Below, in pieces: positions 1-8,160 of a stretch of DNA of 64,000 nucleotides. The stretch lies in the NCBI GenBank assembly GCA_965223125.1, contig OZ244984.1, forward strand, positions 3,162,001 through 3,226,000. The letters are read 5' to 3'. Made by a program: the position numbers and the translations under genes. Under the pieces are notes generated by a model, which made no database searches, had not been told where the DNA came from, and saw only the letters and a program-made list of their open reading frames with translations. This stretch comes from Pacificispira sp965223125 (GTDB lineage Bacteria > Pseudomonadota > Alphaproteobacteria > UBA8366 > Aestuariispiraceae). Positions within the stretch are counted from its first letter, which is position 1, and each line of letters opens with the position of its first letter.

Positions 1-439
1 TCCGGGCGGCCTGCAGGTCTGCCTTCTTGATCAGTTTCTTGAGCGATGGCGTGCAGGATGGTGGCAGGCCGAAACGGATGTGAATTGCCTGCTGTAACCG
101 GTCCTCCATTGCGCGATAGTCCAGCCCGATGGCGTTCTTGAAAGGCGAAATCATGTCACCGACGACATATTCGGATGCGTCGTGCAGCAGTGCCTGTAAC
201 CGCTGCGATGCGGTTAGACCCGGTTCCAGTTCTACCGCAAGCGCTTCCACCATCACGCTGTGCTGGGCGACTGAGAAGGCCCATTCGCCGGTGGTCTGGC
301 CGTTCCAGCGCGCCACCCGTGACAGGCCGTGGGCGATATCCTCGATTTCGATATCGACAGGACTTGGGTTCAGCAGGTCAAGCCGCCTGCCGCTGAGCAT
401 GCGCTGCCAAGCACGGCCATCTGTTTTGGCGGGACTCAT
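1..439 (-). CDS. HD-domain phosphohydrolase (YfbR-like), 3' end cut by window edge
   Basis: The minus-strand frame from the ATG at 439 stays open to base 1, giving 146 residues with no stop, so the C-terminus lies outside the window. It contains a histidine in VAQHSVMV (His60) and the HD pair in LLHDASEYVVGD (His86-Asp87), the metal-binding pattern of HD hydrolases such as the 5'-nucleotidase YfbR. The family dephosphorylates small phospho-compounds; the exact substrate cannot be read here. The start overlaps the stop of the upstream Hyi-like gene as TGATG, which implies translational coupling in one operon. Confidence 0.8.
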   Translation of the reverse strand, partial: MSPAKTDGRAWQRMLSGRRLDLLNPSPVDIEIEDIAHGLSRVARWNGQTTGEWAFSVAQHSVMVEALAVELEPGLTASQRLQALLHDASEYVVGDMISPFKNAIGLDYRAMEDRLQQAIHIRFGLPPSCTPSLKKLIKKADLQAAR

Positions 440-1215
440 CAAAGATAGGGTTCGAGCCAGTCGAGGCCGGCCCATGTATCGTCTCGCGGAACATATTCGC
501 ACCCGACCCACCCTTCATAGCCGAGTGCATCCAGCCGACTGAAGATGGCGGGAAAATTGATTTCCCCCGAATCCGGTTCGGCTCGTCCGGGTACACTGGC
601 GATCTGGATATGGCCAATCTTGTTGATATGGCGCTCTATCGTCGCCAGCAGATCACCCTGCATGATCTGGCGGTGATAGAGATCAAGTTGCAGGGCAAGG
701 TTCGTTGCCTGGACATTCGCCATGATTCGGAAGGCCTGTTCGGTCTTGTTCAGAACATAGCCTGGTGTGTCGCGGGTATTGATCGGCTCCAGCATCAGGG
801 TGATGCCATGTTTCGCGGCATGCGGCGCGATGCGGCGCAGGTTTCCTTCCAAGGCGGAGAGGTGGACGCGCTCATCCAGCGTGACCGGTGCGATCCCGGC
901 CATCACATGCAGCATCTTGCAATCCAATGCCTGGGCATAGATCAGCGCCTGTCTGAAACCCCGCTCAAAGTCGGCTTCCCGGCCAGGAAGTGCGCCGATG
1001 CCACGATCCCCGCGTGCCCAGTCTCCGGGTGGAAGGTTGAACAGGACCTGGGTCAGGCCGCTTTGCCTGCGGGCGTCGGCTACTTCGTCCACCGGATGGT
1101 CATAGGGGAACTGAAACTCGACACCCTTGAATCCGGCCTTCTGCGCTGCTTCGAAGCGTTCAAGGAAGGGGAGCTCTGTAAACAGCATGGACAGATTGGC
1201 GGCAAAACGTGGCAT
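439..1215 (-). CDS. hyi: hydroxypyruvate isomerase / 2-oxo-tetronate isomerase family protein
   Basis: This 258-residue protein has the usual length of the Hyi/OtnI family of TIM-barrel sugar isomerases. It begins MPRFAANLSMLFTE and carries LMLEPINTRDTPGY (Glu143), LQLDLYH (Asp178) and GCEYVP (Glu240), matching the two glutamates and other metal ligands of the AP-endonuclease-2-like barrel. Hyi interconverts hydroxypyruvate and tartronate semialdehyde; OtnI acts on 2-oxo-tetronates, and the sequence alone does not separate them. There is no glyoxylate carboligase or tartronate semialdehyde reductase gene beside it, so the pathway is open. It ends one base into the HD hydrolase gene. Confidence 0.85.
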   Translation of the reverse strand: MPRFAANLSMLFTELPFLERFEAAQKAGFKGVEFQFPYDHPVDEVADARRQSGLTQVLFNLPPGDWARGDRGIGALPGREADFERGFRQALIYAQALDCKMLHVMAGIAPVTLDERVHLSALEGNLRRIAPHAAKHGITLMLEPINTRDTPGYVLNKTEQAFRIMANVQATNLALQLDLYHRQIMQGDLLATIERHINKIGHIQIASVPGRAEPDSGEINFPAIFSRLDALGYEGWVGCEYVPRDDTWAGLDWLEPYL

Positions 1216-1255
1216 CGCGACAGGACGGTCCTTTCAGGGATATCAATACAGAATA

Positions 1256-2122
1256 TCAGGACTGGATCCGTTTTATGCAGCGGATTTCATTTCCTTCAAT
1301 CTTTTTAATATGCGCCTCAAGATCAACCAAGGTCCAGACCCTGGTTTTCATATCCGTAGCATTGGTATGTACAATCGCGGTTGCGTCAATCATGATTCCG
1401 ACATGGCCAGGCCAGAAAACCAAATCCCCGCGTTGTGGTGCCTTTGCGGCCGGGTCAATCGGTGTGCCGATTTCCGCTTCCTGCATGTCCGTATCGCGCG
1501 GGCAAGGGATGCCGCAGGCCTCCAGCGCGAACTGGATGAGGGCAGAACAGTCCAGCCCTTCACTTGATCGTCCCCCCCAAAGATAGGGGGTCTCCAGGAA
1601 TCGCAGGGCCACGGCGGCAGTGTCGTTTTCGTACCGGTCAATCGGTGAGAGATGCGATGCGTATATCCACTGACCATCGGCAATCTGCGCCCATCTTTCC
1701 CCTTCCTCAATGACTGTGACCTGTGCTCCGAATGTGAGTGCATCCACAGCATACCGCTTCAATTCCGCCGCAGGGTAAAGATGGCTGCGCAGCGCCGTTA
1801 CGCGATGGGTAGGTTCTGGAGTCTCGTAGACGACCGCGTTCTGGTCGATATAGCCGACATAGCCGTCACGCTCGGATTTGATCCAGGCCCAGCCGCCAGT
1901 CTGCTCAAAGACCCGGATCGGTTCACCCATCAGATATTCGGTGTCACGAGGGCGGGTATGGTCGGCCTCCAGGCGGCCAGGTACGACCGCCCGGCAGATG
2001 CGCGCTGGAATACCTTCGACGTAGCGCAAAGCGGGTACCCTTCCCTCCAGCCCTTGTTCCGCAAGGTCCGGGCGATAGGCATGACGGCGTCTGTCGGGAA
2101 GGGGGAGGGGCGGCTTAGTCAA
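1256..2122 (-). CDS. NlpC/P60 family peptidoglycan hydrolase with N-terminal SH3 regions
   Basis: The product is 288 residues. Roughly residues 60-160 look like two bacterial SH3-type segments (for example GEPIRVFEQTGGWAW and a second repeat ending in QWIYASHL). The C-terminal NlpC/P60 domain has the catalytic triad positions Cys192 (GLDCSALIQ), His240 (PGHVGIMI) and His252 (IVHTNA). Such enzymes cut the D-Glu/diamino acid bond of cell-wall peptides. No signal peptide is evident, which is common for alphaproteobacterial members of this type. The start is TTG at 2122, overlapping the cheZ-like stop (TTGA), and is supported by the family-like N-terminus RRRHAYRPDLA. Confidence 0.85.
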   Translation of the reverse strand: MTKPPLPLPDRRRHAYRPDLAEQGLEGRVPALRYVEGIPARICRAVVPGRLEADHTRPRDTEYLMGEPIRVFEQTGGWAWIKSERDGYVGYIDQNAVVYETPEPTHRVTALRSHLYPAAELKRYAVDALTFGAQVTVIEEGERWAQIADGQWIYASHLSPIDRYENDTAAVALRFLETPYLWGGRSSEGLDCSALIQFALEACGIPCPRDTDMQEAEIGTPIDPAAKAPQRGDLVFWPGHVGIMIDATAIVHTNATDMKTRVWTLVDLEAHIKKIEGNEIRCIKRIQS

Positions 2123-2676
2123 TCGAACAGCTTGTCGATGTCTGCCTGAGAGATCGACGCCTCCTTGCTCAAGGCCGGGCCATTCAACAGGGCATCATCG
2201 CCCTGTCGTTTGTTCATTTCGGAATATTCACCGGCAAGACGGTTGATTTCGTCCTGCCCCCACAGATCGATCATGATGTTTACGCGCTCTTCGACAAATT
2301 TCATTGAGCGCACGATTTTCGTAACCCGCTGACCGGTAATGTCCTGAAAAGTACAGGCCTCGATTGCCGCCATGGTCTCGGTATTGATCCGGTCGCAGAG
2401 GGCATTGCGGGTGGTGGCATCCTCCGTTGTGCGGATTTGCTCGACAAGGGTATCGACCTCTTCCATGCGCTCCAGAATCGTGTCGGTCGCGTGTTCGGTC
2501 GCGCCGACAATCGCATCCAGTTGATCCGACATGCTGTCGAATCGGGTTTGGTCCCCTTCGGCAGCAACCATATGGGCTATTTCCTCGCGAAACCGCCGGA
2601 CATACTGCACCAGTCCGATGATTTCCGACTTCAGTTGTTTGTCCGTGTCACGCCGGGTGTCGTCGCGGTCGGTCAT
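2119..2676 (-). CDS. cheZ: CheZ-like protein phosphatase
   Basis: This 185-residue, mostly helical protein carries the CheZ signature ACTFQDITGQR, in which Asp112 and Gln116 match the catalytic pair that dephosphorylates CheY-P. It ends in SQADIDKLFD, resembling the CheZ C-terminal CheY-binding tail. The start is ATG 2676, preceded by GGGAGGA, rather than an upstream in-frame codon at 2751 that would run into the next gene. Other chemotaxis genes are absent nearby, so it is an orphan cheZ. The NlpC/P60 gene begins inside its stop codon. Confidence 0.8.
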   Translation of the reverse strand: MTDRDDTRRDTDKQLKSEIIGLVQYVRRFREEIAHMVAAEGDQTRFDSMSDQLDAIVGATEHATDTILERMEEVDTLVEQIRTTEDATTRNALCDRINTETMAAIEACTFQDITGQRVTKIVRSMKFVEERVNIMIDLWGQDEINRLAGEYSEMNKRQGDDALLNGPALSKEASISQADIDKLFD

Positions 2677-2707
2677 GGAATTATCCTCCCTGTGCGCGAC
2701 AGGCTCT

Positions 2708-2947
2708 CTAGAATGCCTTGAAGGCGAGCGTCGTGAACGTATCCCTGACACCCGGCAGGGTCTGGATTTTCTCGGTCACGAAATGCCCGACATCGATTTC
2801 TTCCGGCAGATAGCATTTCATCAGCAGATCATACTGTCCGGAGGTGGAATAGACTTCCGAGACATGCTCGACAGCCTCGATGGCGGCGGCGGCGGTCGTA
2901 TAGGCAACGCCGAGTTCGCATTTCACCTGAACGAAGAGCACACGCAT
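2708..2947 (-). CDS. stand-alone Lrp/AsnC ligand-binding (RAM) domain protein
   Basis: The 79-residue product, beginning MRVLFVQVKCELGVAY, matches the C-terminal effector-binding domain of Lrp/AsnC regulators and lacks any helix-turn-helix. Diagnostic stretches are STSGQYDLLMKCY, GHFVTEKIQTLPGVRDT and the ending AFKAF. Such single-domain proteins form dimers or higher oligomers that bind amino acids, and may modulate full-length Lrp proteins. A start six codons upstream (2965) is possible but has no better ribosome-binding site; the chosen start fits the family N-terminus. It precedes cheZ on the same strand with a gap of about 31 bp. Confidence 0.8.
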   Translation of the reverse strand: MRVLFVQVKCELGVAYTTAAAAIEAVEHVSEVYSTSGQYDLLMKCYLPEEIDVGHFVTEKIQTLPGVRDTFTTLAFKAF

Positions 2948-3035
2948 GACGGATTCAATCTCCATGAATCAAGGGAACCTGAAACGGACAATGCATAGCA
3001 TGCCCCGCGCAAAGGGCGCGACGCAAGTGAAACAC

Positions 3036-3069
3036 TAGAGTATCCGTCTTGATCAAGACGGATACTCTA
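3036..3069. repeat. 34-bp perfect palindrome
   Basis: The arm tagagtatccgtcttga is followed immediately by its exact reverse complement, with no spacer. It lies between the stop of the RhlE-like helicase gene (3084) and the AsnC-like gene start, both on the minus strand. It could be a terminator stem for the helicase gene, but no clear T-run follows it on the minus strand (GTGTTTC). An operator for a dimeric regulator is the alternative. Confidence 0.9.
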
Positions 3070-3083
3070 ATTGGAGAAATTGC

Positions 3084-4736
3084 TTACCGGCGCAGAAGGA
3101 AAGCCGGAACCTGTTCCGATTTGCCGAAGGGTTGATCAGAAATATCGGGCAGCGGGTCTTCATTGGCTTCCACGCCGGGATTGCGCGACCGTCCCCGAGC
3201 GTTCTTTCGGGTATTGCCACCCTCTGAATCGCGCTTCGGAGCGGATTGCTTGGGATTGGCCTGTTTCGCATTGGCCTGTTTTGGAGCCGGTGACCTTGGT
3301 TGTGCTGTGTCCTGAGCAGGAACATCCTTTGCACTGGACTCTTTTGGAGCCGCCTCCCGGCCACGCTGACCGCGATTTGATCGTCTGGGAGCACGTTCAT
3401 CCGTCGCATCTGTCGATGCTGTATCCGAGGTTTCTTCGACAGGGGATTCGGTAGCCGCTTCAGCGCTGGTTTTGGAGGTCGGTTTTCCACGACCACGCCC
3501 GCGAGAACTGCGGCTGCGTGCGGGTTTTTCTTCTGCCTCACTGATATCATCACTGCCGGAAGTGCTGGATTCCGGAGACTTGTTCGACGGATCGGCAGAG
3601 AGGTCCAGAACTTCGGCCACTTCGCTGACAACCGGAATTTTCTTTCCGATCAGCTTTTCGATGGCATCAATCAGCTTCTTGTCCGAATCGGTGGCCATCG
3701 TGATCGAGATTCCGGATCGTCCGGCCCGCCCGGTACGCCCGATGCGGTGGACATAGTCCTCTGCATGGGTGGGAACATCATAATTGAAGACATGGCCGAC
3801 GCTGGGAATATCCAGACCACGCGCCGCAACATCGGAGCAGACCAGGATCTTGATTTCGTTTTTCTTGAATTTCTCCAGCCATTCCAGGCGCTTGTACTGA
3901 TCCATGTCACCATGCAGAGCACCGGAGGAGAAACCGGCATCTTCCAGCGCGCGATAGAGCGTCGCCACATCGCGCTTGCGATTGCAGAAGACCAGCGCGT
4001 TGGCGATGGTGTTGTCCTGCAACAGGCGATAGAGAATCTTGCGCTTCTGGCGTCCATCGACCTTCAGCAGGCGCTGTTCGATGGTATCAGCCGTGCTGGC
4101 TGGGGCGGAGACCGAGATTTCCTTGGGATTGATCTGGAATTTTGCCGCCAGCTTCCGGATTTCCGGTGGCATCGTGGCGGAGAACATCAGGGTCTGGCGC
4201 ATGGCGGGCATCAGCGAGACGATTTTTTCGACATCGGGGATGAAACCCATGTCGAGCATCCGGTCGCCTTCGTCGATCACAAGGATCTTGACGTCGGTCA
4301 GGATGACCTTGCCGCGCTCGCAATGATCCATCAGGCGGCCCGGCGTGGCAATCAGGACATCGACGCCCCGGTTGATCTTCGCTTCCTGCTCGGCAAAGGA
4401 GACGCCGCCGATCAGCAGTGCCATATTCAGCTTGTGATATTTGCCATAGGTCTCAAAATTATCCGCGACTTGGGCTGCCAGTTCGCGTGTTGGTTCCAGG
4501 ATGACAGTACGCGGCATGCGCGCGCGGCCCCGACCTTCGCTCAGGATATCGATCATCGGCAGGGTGAAGGAGGCCGTCTTGCCGGTCCCCGTCTGGGCAC
4601 AACCCAGAATGTCTCGGTTCATCAGGACGTAGGGGATCGCCTTTTCCTGAATGGGAGTCGGTGTTTCATATCCCGCGTCAGCAATCGCGCGCAGGAGGGA
4701 ATCGCTCAAACCTAAATCCGCAAATGTTGTTGTCAT
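3084..4736 (-). CDS. rhlE: DEAD-box ATP-dependent RNA helicase, RhlE-like
   Basis: The 550-residue protein has the full DEAD-box core in order: Q motif (TPTPIQ, about 25-30), Walker A AQTGTGKT (47-54), EPTRELAAQ, TPGRLMD, motif II at 155-158, FSATMPPEIR, VFCNRKRD, RGLDIPSV and HRIGRTGRAGR. Motif II reads DEGD instead of DEAD. The C-terminus from about 385 is a low-complexity tail rich in Arg, Gly, Ser and Lys, as in RhlE-type helicases that bind RNA through basic tails. These enzymes remodel rRNA precursors or assist RNA decay. AAGGA lies just upstream of the ATG, and a good minus-strand promoter sits at 4799-4826. Confidence 0.92.
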   Translation of the reverse strand: MTTTFADLGLSDSLLRAIADAGYETPTPIQEKAIPYVLMNRDILGCAQTGTGKTASFTLPMIDILSEGRGRARMPRTVILEPTRELAAQVADNFETYGKYHKLNMALLIGGVSFAEQEAKINRGVDVLIATPGRLMDHCERGKVILTDVKILVIDEGDRMLDMGFIPDVEKIVSLMPAMRQTLMFSATMPPEIRKLAAKFQINPKEISVSAPASTADTIEQRLLKVDGRQKRKILYRLLQDNTIANALVFCNRKRDVATLYRALEDAGFSSGALHGDMDQYKRLEWLEKFKKNEIKILVCSDVAARGLDIPSVGHVFNYDVPTHAEDYVHRIGRTGRAGRSGISITMATDSDKKLIDAIEKLIGKKIPVVSEVAEVLDLSADPSNKSPESSTSGSDDISEAEEKPARSRSSRGRGRGKPTSKTSAEAATESPVEETSDTASTDATDERAPRRSNRGQRGREAAPKESSAKDVPAQDTAQPRSPAPKQANAKQANPKQSAPKRDSEGGNTRKNARGRSRNPGVEANEDPLPDISDQPFGKSEQVPAFLLRR

Positions 4737-4798
4737 GCTTTCCTTCTTCGCCAGCCGGAAAATTCGGCTGAAATATCGGTCTATTCCGAATGTGGCGG

Positions 4799-4826
4799 AC
4801 TATAGGCCTAACCCTTAACGAGTCAA
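4799..4826 (-). promoter_or_regulatory. sigma70-type promoter for the rhlE-like gene
   Basis: On the minus strand TTGACT (4826-4821) and TATAGT (4804-4799) are separated by 16 bp, about 63 bp upstream of the helicase start codon. Confidence 0.6.
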
Positions 4827-4934
4827 TGTAAGCTGGCCATGCGGGTCCGGTTTATCCCGTTGAGTTGCTCTACTGTTGCCGTAAGGCTACGATTTTACTG
4901 AAAATCACAAGGTTATTGCCAGAGGAGACTTCAA

Positions 4935-5477
4935 ATGGTCGTGAACCGGGACCGATCGTTGCTGTGCATCATTGATATTCAGGAACGCCTGTTGCCAGCG
5001 ATACAGGGGGGCGACGCGGTTCTGGCCGGGGTGCGAGATCTGGTGACGGCGGCGCGGCTGTTCGACGTGCCGGTCTTGTGCAGTGAGCAGTATCCGCAAG
5101 GTTTGGGGCCAACGGTTCCTGACCTTCGTGCCGTTTTGTCCGGGGAGGAAATTCACGCAAAGACCTGCTTTTCCTGTGCCGGAGATGCCGGAATTTCTAC
5201 TGCCGTGGCTGCGGCGGCACGCCCGCAGTTGATCCTCTGCGGCGTGGAGGCGCATGTCTGCGTTCTGCAATCGGCGCTTGGATTCAAGGCGCAGGGATAT
5301 GAGGTTTTTGTTGTCCGGGATGCGGTGTCCAGTCGCGAGCCCGCCAGTGCTTCTGCAGCCCTGGATCGTTGCACCCTTGCCGGGATTCCGACGCCGACAC
5401 GGGAAATGATCCTGTTCGAATGGATGGAGGATGCGGCGCAGCCGATCTTCAAGGATTTTCGGACACTGGTCGTCTGA
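4935..5477 (+). CDS. isochorismatase-like cysteine hydrolase
   Basis: The 180-residue protein belongs to the isochorismatase-like fold. The predicted catalytic triad is Asp14 (CIIDIQERL), Lys76 (HAKTCFSC) and Cys109 (CGVEAHVCVLQ), as in amidohydrolases of the YcaC/nicotinamidase group. The GVEAHVC motif is typical of YcaC-like members whose substrate is unknown. Start ATG 4935 follows AGAGGAGA. It stands alone between divergent and convergent minus-strand genes. Confidence 0.85.
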   Translation: MVVNRDRSLLCIIDIQERLLPAIQGGDAVLAGVRDLVTAARLFDVPVLCSEQYPQGLGPTVPDLRAVLSGEEIHAKTCFSCAGDAGISTAVAAAARPQLILCGVEAHVCVLQSALGFKAQGYEVFVVRDAVSSREPASASAALDRCTLAGIPTPTREMILFEWMEDAAQPIFKDFRTLVV

Positions 5478-5480
5478 CCC

Positions 5481-6059
5481 CTACATTCCGATCTTGAACC
5501 GGCATCCGATCCCGCACCCATCGGGGCGGTCCATGGGGGGCTGTATCGGCAGCAGGGTGCGGGCGGCGCTTGCGAAAGCCTGCGTGAAAGCCGGATTCCC
5601 CGGCTGTGCCCCCTCCGGCAGGGTCATCCAGAGTTCACTGAATGTCTGGCCCCGTTTGCAGTAGACGATCAACGCCGCATCGGGATCGCCCGTGGTGCCG
5701 GGCAGAGCCGTATTCTGGCAGACCTGATGTCCCATCGCCGTGACCGATGGATTGAACAGGACCGTGACCTGGCGTACCGATTGTTCTTGGTCTTGGGGCT
5801 TTGCCGAAAAGGGAATGGGCAGGCCTTCGTTCTTGCCGTCCATCGCCGCAGCGATGGCCGGGGCCAGTTCGGATTCAGGAACATCCTTATAGCTGCCCAG
5901 AACCTCGACCAGCATGCCCTGTTGCAGGTGATCGGCCATAATGTCCTGATGGCGGTAATTGGCGGCGAAATTCTGCTTATAGATTGTCGGCCCGCTACAG
6001 GCACCCAAGAGCACGACCAAAGCGAGGATCGCAACGCGATACGGTAGGAGTCGTCCCAT
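5481..6059 (-). CDS. putative lipoprotein of unknown function
   Basis: From ATG 6059 the 192-residue product starts with a short basic segment, a hydrophobic core and the lipobox LLGAC, so it should be a lipid-anchored envelope protein. AAGGA lies 8 bp before this ATG, which favours it over the in-frame codon at 6089. The mature part contains four cysteines outside the lipobox (CQNT, YCKRG, GCGIGC), which could form disulfides in the periplasm. No family was recognised. It ends 3 bp from the convergent isochorismatase-like gene. Confidence 0.75.
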   Translation of the reverse strand: MGRLLPYRVAILALVVLLGACSGPTIYKQNFAANYRHQDIMADHLQQGMLVEVLGSYKDVPESELAPAIAAAMDGKNEGLPIPFSAKPQDQEQSVRQVTVLFNPSVTAMGHQVCQNTALPGTTGDPDAALIVYCKRGQTFSELWMTLPEGAQPGNPAFTQAFASAARTLLPIQPPMDRPDGCGIGCRFKIGM

Positions 6060-6142
6060 TGCCGAAATCCTTAAAATCGCCGCCCCCACAGCATTGAAAC
6101 GTATGTGGCATCGATTTGGATCAGGTCAAGGCAGTGGGGAAC

Positions 6143-6742
6143 TTACTCCAGACCTTCCCAACCGCCAGCATCCGGGTCATCGCTGACCGGCTCCAGGATC
6201 GGACGCTCCAGCGGCTTGCGTCCGGCGCGGATGGCCTTGTCGATTTCGACCGCCAGATCCTGCTGCGAGCACAGGCCGATCTCAACCGGGGACCGTGGGC
6301 GGATGTTGGATGAGTTCCAGTGACTGCGATCCCGAACGGCGGCAACGGTCGGTTTCGTCGTGCCGATCAGACGATTGATCTGCGCATCGGCCAGTTCCGG
6401 GTGATGCTTTACCAGCCAGGCGATGCCATCCGGCTTGTCCGCGCGTTTCGATACCGGCGTATAGCGCGGTCCCTTATGGCGGATCACAGGCTGGGGAATG
6501 TCGCTCTTGGCGATTTCCAGACGCGCTTCCGGATCGGCTTCGCAGCGCTTCAATTCCTCTGCCGTCAACTGACCGCTCTGGATCGGATCGATCCCATGCA
6601 TGCCCGGCGCAACTTCACCATCGGCAATCGCCTGTATTTCCAGTTCATGCAGGCCGCAGAAATCGCCAATCTGCTCAAAGGTCAGTCCGGAATTGTCGAT
6701 CAGCCAGACCGCAGTGGCCTTCGGCATCAAAAGCTTCACCAT
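6143..6742 (-). CDS. trcR: DUF1013 family regulator (TrcR-like cell-cycle transcriptional regulator)
   Basis: The protein begins MVKLLMPKATAVWLIDN and continues LTFEQIGDFCGLHELE, then contains RPRSPVEIGLCSQQDL near the C-terminus. These are signatures of PF06242/DUF1013, an alphaproteobacterial family now usually named TrcR. The part around residues 15-45 reads as a helix-turn-helix-like segment, and a second one (DAQINRLIGTTKPTVAAVRDR) lies mid-protein. The start at 6742 fits the family N-terminus and has GGAG upstream; ATG 6760 is an alternative. A clear promoter lies at 6869-6897. Confidence 0.8.
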   Translation of the reverse strand: MVKLLMPKATAVWLIDNSGLTFEQIGDFCGLHELEIQAIADGEVAPGMHGIDPIQSGQLTAEELKRCEADPEARLEIAKSDIPQPVIRHKGPRYTPVSKRADKPDGIAWLVKHHPELADAQINRLIGTTKPTVAAVRDRSHWNSSNIRPRSPVEIGLCSQQDLAVEIDKAIRAGRKPLERPILEPVSDDPDAGGWEGLE

Positions 6743-6868
6743 AACGTTTGTATGCTCCATGGTCGTATCGGGGTGCGGATGACGCACGGCGCGGGCCGTT
6801 CAGTCATTCGGAATCGGCAGCCTTTGGCCGATCACCGACCACCCCACGCGTGTCAGGAATTCAGGGCG

Positions 6869-6897
6869 CTTATATCAATCGTAACGGGGGGACGCAA
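6869..6897 (-). promoter_or_regulatory. sigma70-type promoter upstream of the trcR-like gene
   Basis: On the minus strand TTGCGT (6897-6892) and TATAAG (6874-6869) are 17 bp apart. The predicted transcript would have a leader of about 120 nt before the start codon at 6742. Confidence 0.6.
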
Positions 6898-6955
6898 AGG
6901 AAAAGCTTTTTGACAATGTAGCGTGCGAAATCACCCCGGAAAACAACAAGACCAA

Positions 6956-8062
6956 TCAGGAGAGAATGTTGATCGTGGCCTGACCGATGCGGGTTCTTGC
7001 ACCATTGAAATCCAGCAGGTCGAGGCGTCGGGCCGAATTGTAATCGGTCGGACGAACGATCACGCCGCCACCAAATGCGTCCAGATGGAACGGTTTTTTT
7101 GAGAGGATCATATCTGCCGCCTGACGTTCCCAATCCGCCTTGAAGATGTTGTTATCCTCCCGGCTAACCTTCAGGAAATCGGGGATGATGTGATAATCGG
7201 CCTGACCGGTCTGCTGATAGGCTGGCTGGGTTGTGGAGACGCCCCGCTTCGCCGTGTTGCGGCGCACGACCACCTGATTGGAGTCATTCACGTCAAGAAA
7301 ATAGTCGTCCCCGGCAATCTTGTTCCCGAGAGCAGAATAGTGCCAGGTTTCGGTTGCGCTCTTCTCCCCCTTCAGGATGCTGTTCAGGTCCCGGCTGGCA
7401 TTCTGAAGCAGAAGGCGCTTGTTCGGGTCTTCGACATAATCAAAATTGGAATTGAGCTGGTTGATCGCCCGCACGTCCCCGGATGGGTTGAGGCCGATCA
7501 TGACTGGCTGTCCCAGCTTCCGGTACAGATTGAAATCCCGCTCCCATTGCGCATCAGGCGGGGCGAATTGCTGCAGCTTGCCAATCCTGTCCACGGCATC
7601 GAGCAACCGATTGCGCAGATTGGCCTTCGTGTTGATCGTATCGACTTCCTTGCGCACTTCATCAAGTCGCTGCAGTGCTGCGCGCATCGAAGGGCGCTGG
7701 CCAAGTGGAACGAAGGAAAGATCGTCAACCGATTGCTGCTGAATCTCGATTTCACCCGCCTGACTGACGGAATAGGTGAAAGGCTGGCCTGTCTGGGCCA
7801 GAAACCCGGCAACCTTTTCCCATACTTCCTTTGGCGCGACTGTGCCTTCGGCGATACCGCGAATGCGCAGGGCCGCACCGCGCATGATCTGCTGCCGGTT
7901 GTTGTCGAGTTTCGCATTTTCGAGAATCTGGTTGATCTTTGCGGCAGGATCACCGCCGGTTCCAAGCTTCCTGCTGGACCCGCCATTCAAAATCGTAGTT
8001 ACACCGGAGCTTCGATTGAAATTTCCGGATACCGACGAGATCAATGAATCAAAGATCGACAT
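6956..8062 (-). CDS. protein of unknown function, 368 residues
   Basis: From ATG 8062 (GAGG 9 bp upstream) the product starts MSIFDSLISSVSGNF. It has no evident signal peptide or membrane segment. The N-terminus is Gly/Ser-rich; residues of about 120-150 look like a short coiled coil (RLDEVRKEVDTINTKANL). The rest is mixed charged sequence ending in RIGQATINILS. Codon use and GC content match the neighbours, so it is probably a resident gene. I do not recognise a family and assign no function. Confidence 0.75.
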   Translation of the reverse strand: MSIFDSLISSVSGNFNRSSGVTTILNGGSSRKLGTGGDPAAKINQILENAKLDNNRQQIMRGAALRIRGIAEGTVAPKEVWEKVAGFLAQTGQPFTYSVSQAGEIEIQQQSVDDLSFVPLGQRPSMRAALQRLDEVRKEVDTINTKANLRNRLLDAVDRIGKLQQFAPPDAQWERDFNLYRKLGQPVMIGLNPSGDVRAINQLNSNFDYVEDPNKRLLLQNASRDLNSILKGEKSATETWHYSALGNKIAGDDYFLDVNDSNQVVVRRNTAKRGVSTTQPAYQQTGQADYHIIPDFLKVSREDNNIFKADWERQAADMILSKKPFHLDAFGGGVIVRPTDYNSARRLDLLDFNGARTRIGQATINILS

Positions 8063-8160
8063 TTCAAGCGGCCTCATTCACTTCTGTGGGCAGGCGAAGC
8101 CCTGTTTTAGGGACCGGCCTTCTGCCCGTCCATGCAAATTCATTGCCACATATAGCAGCA

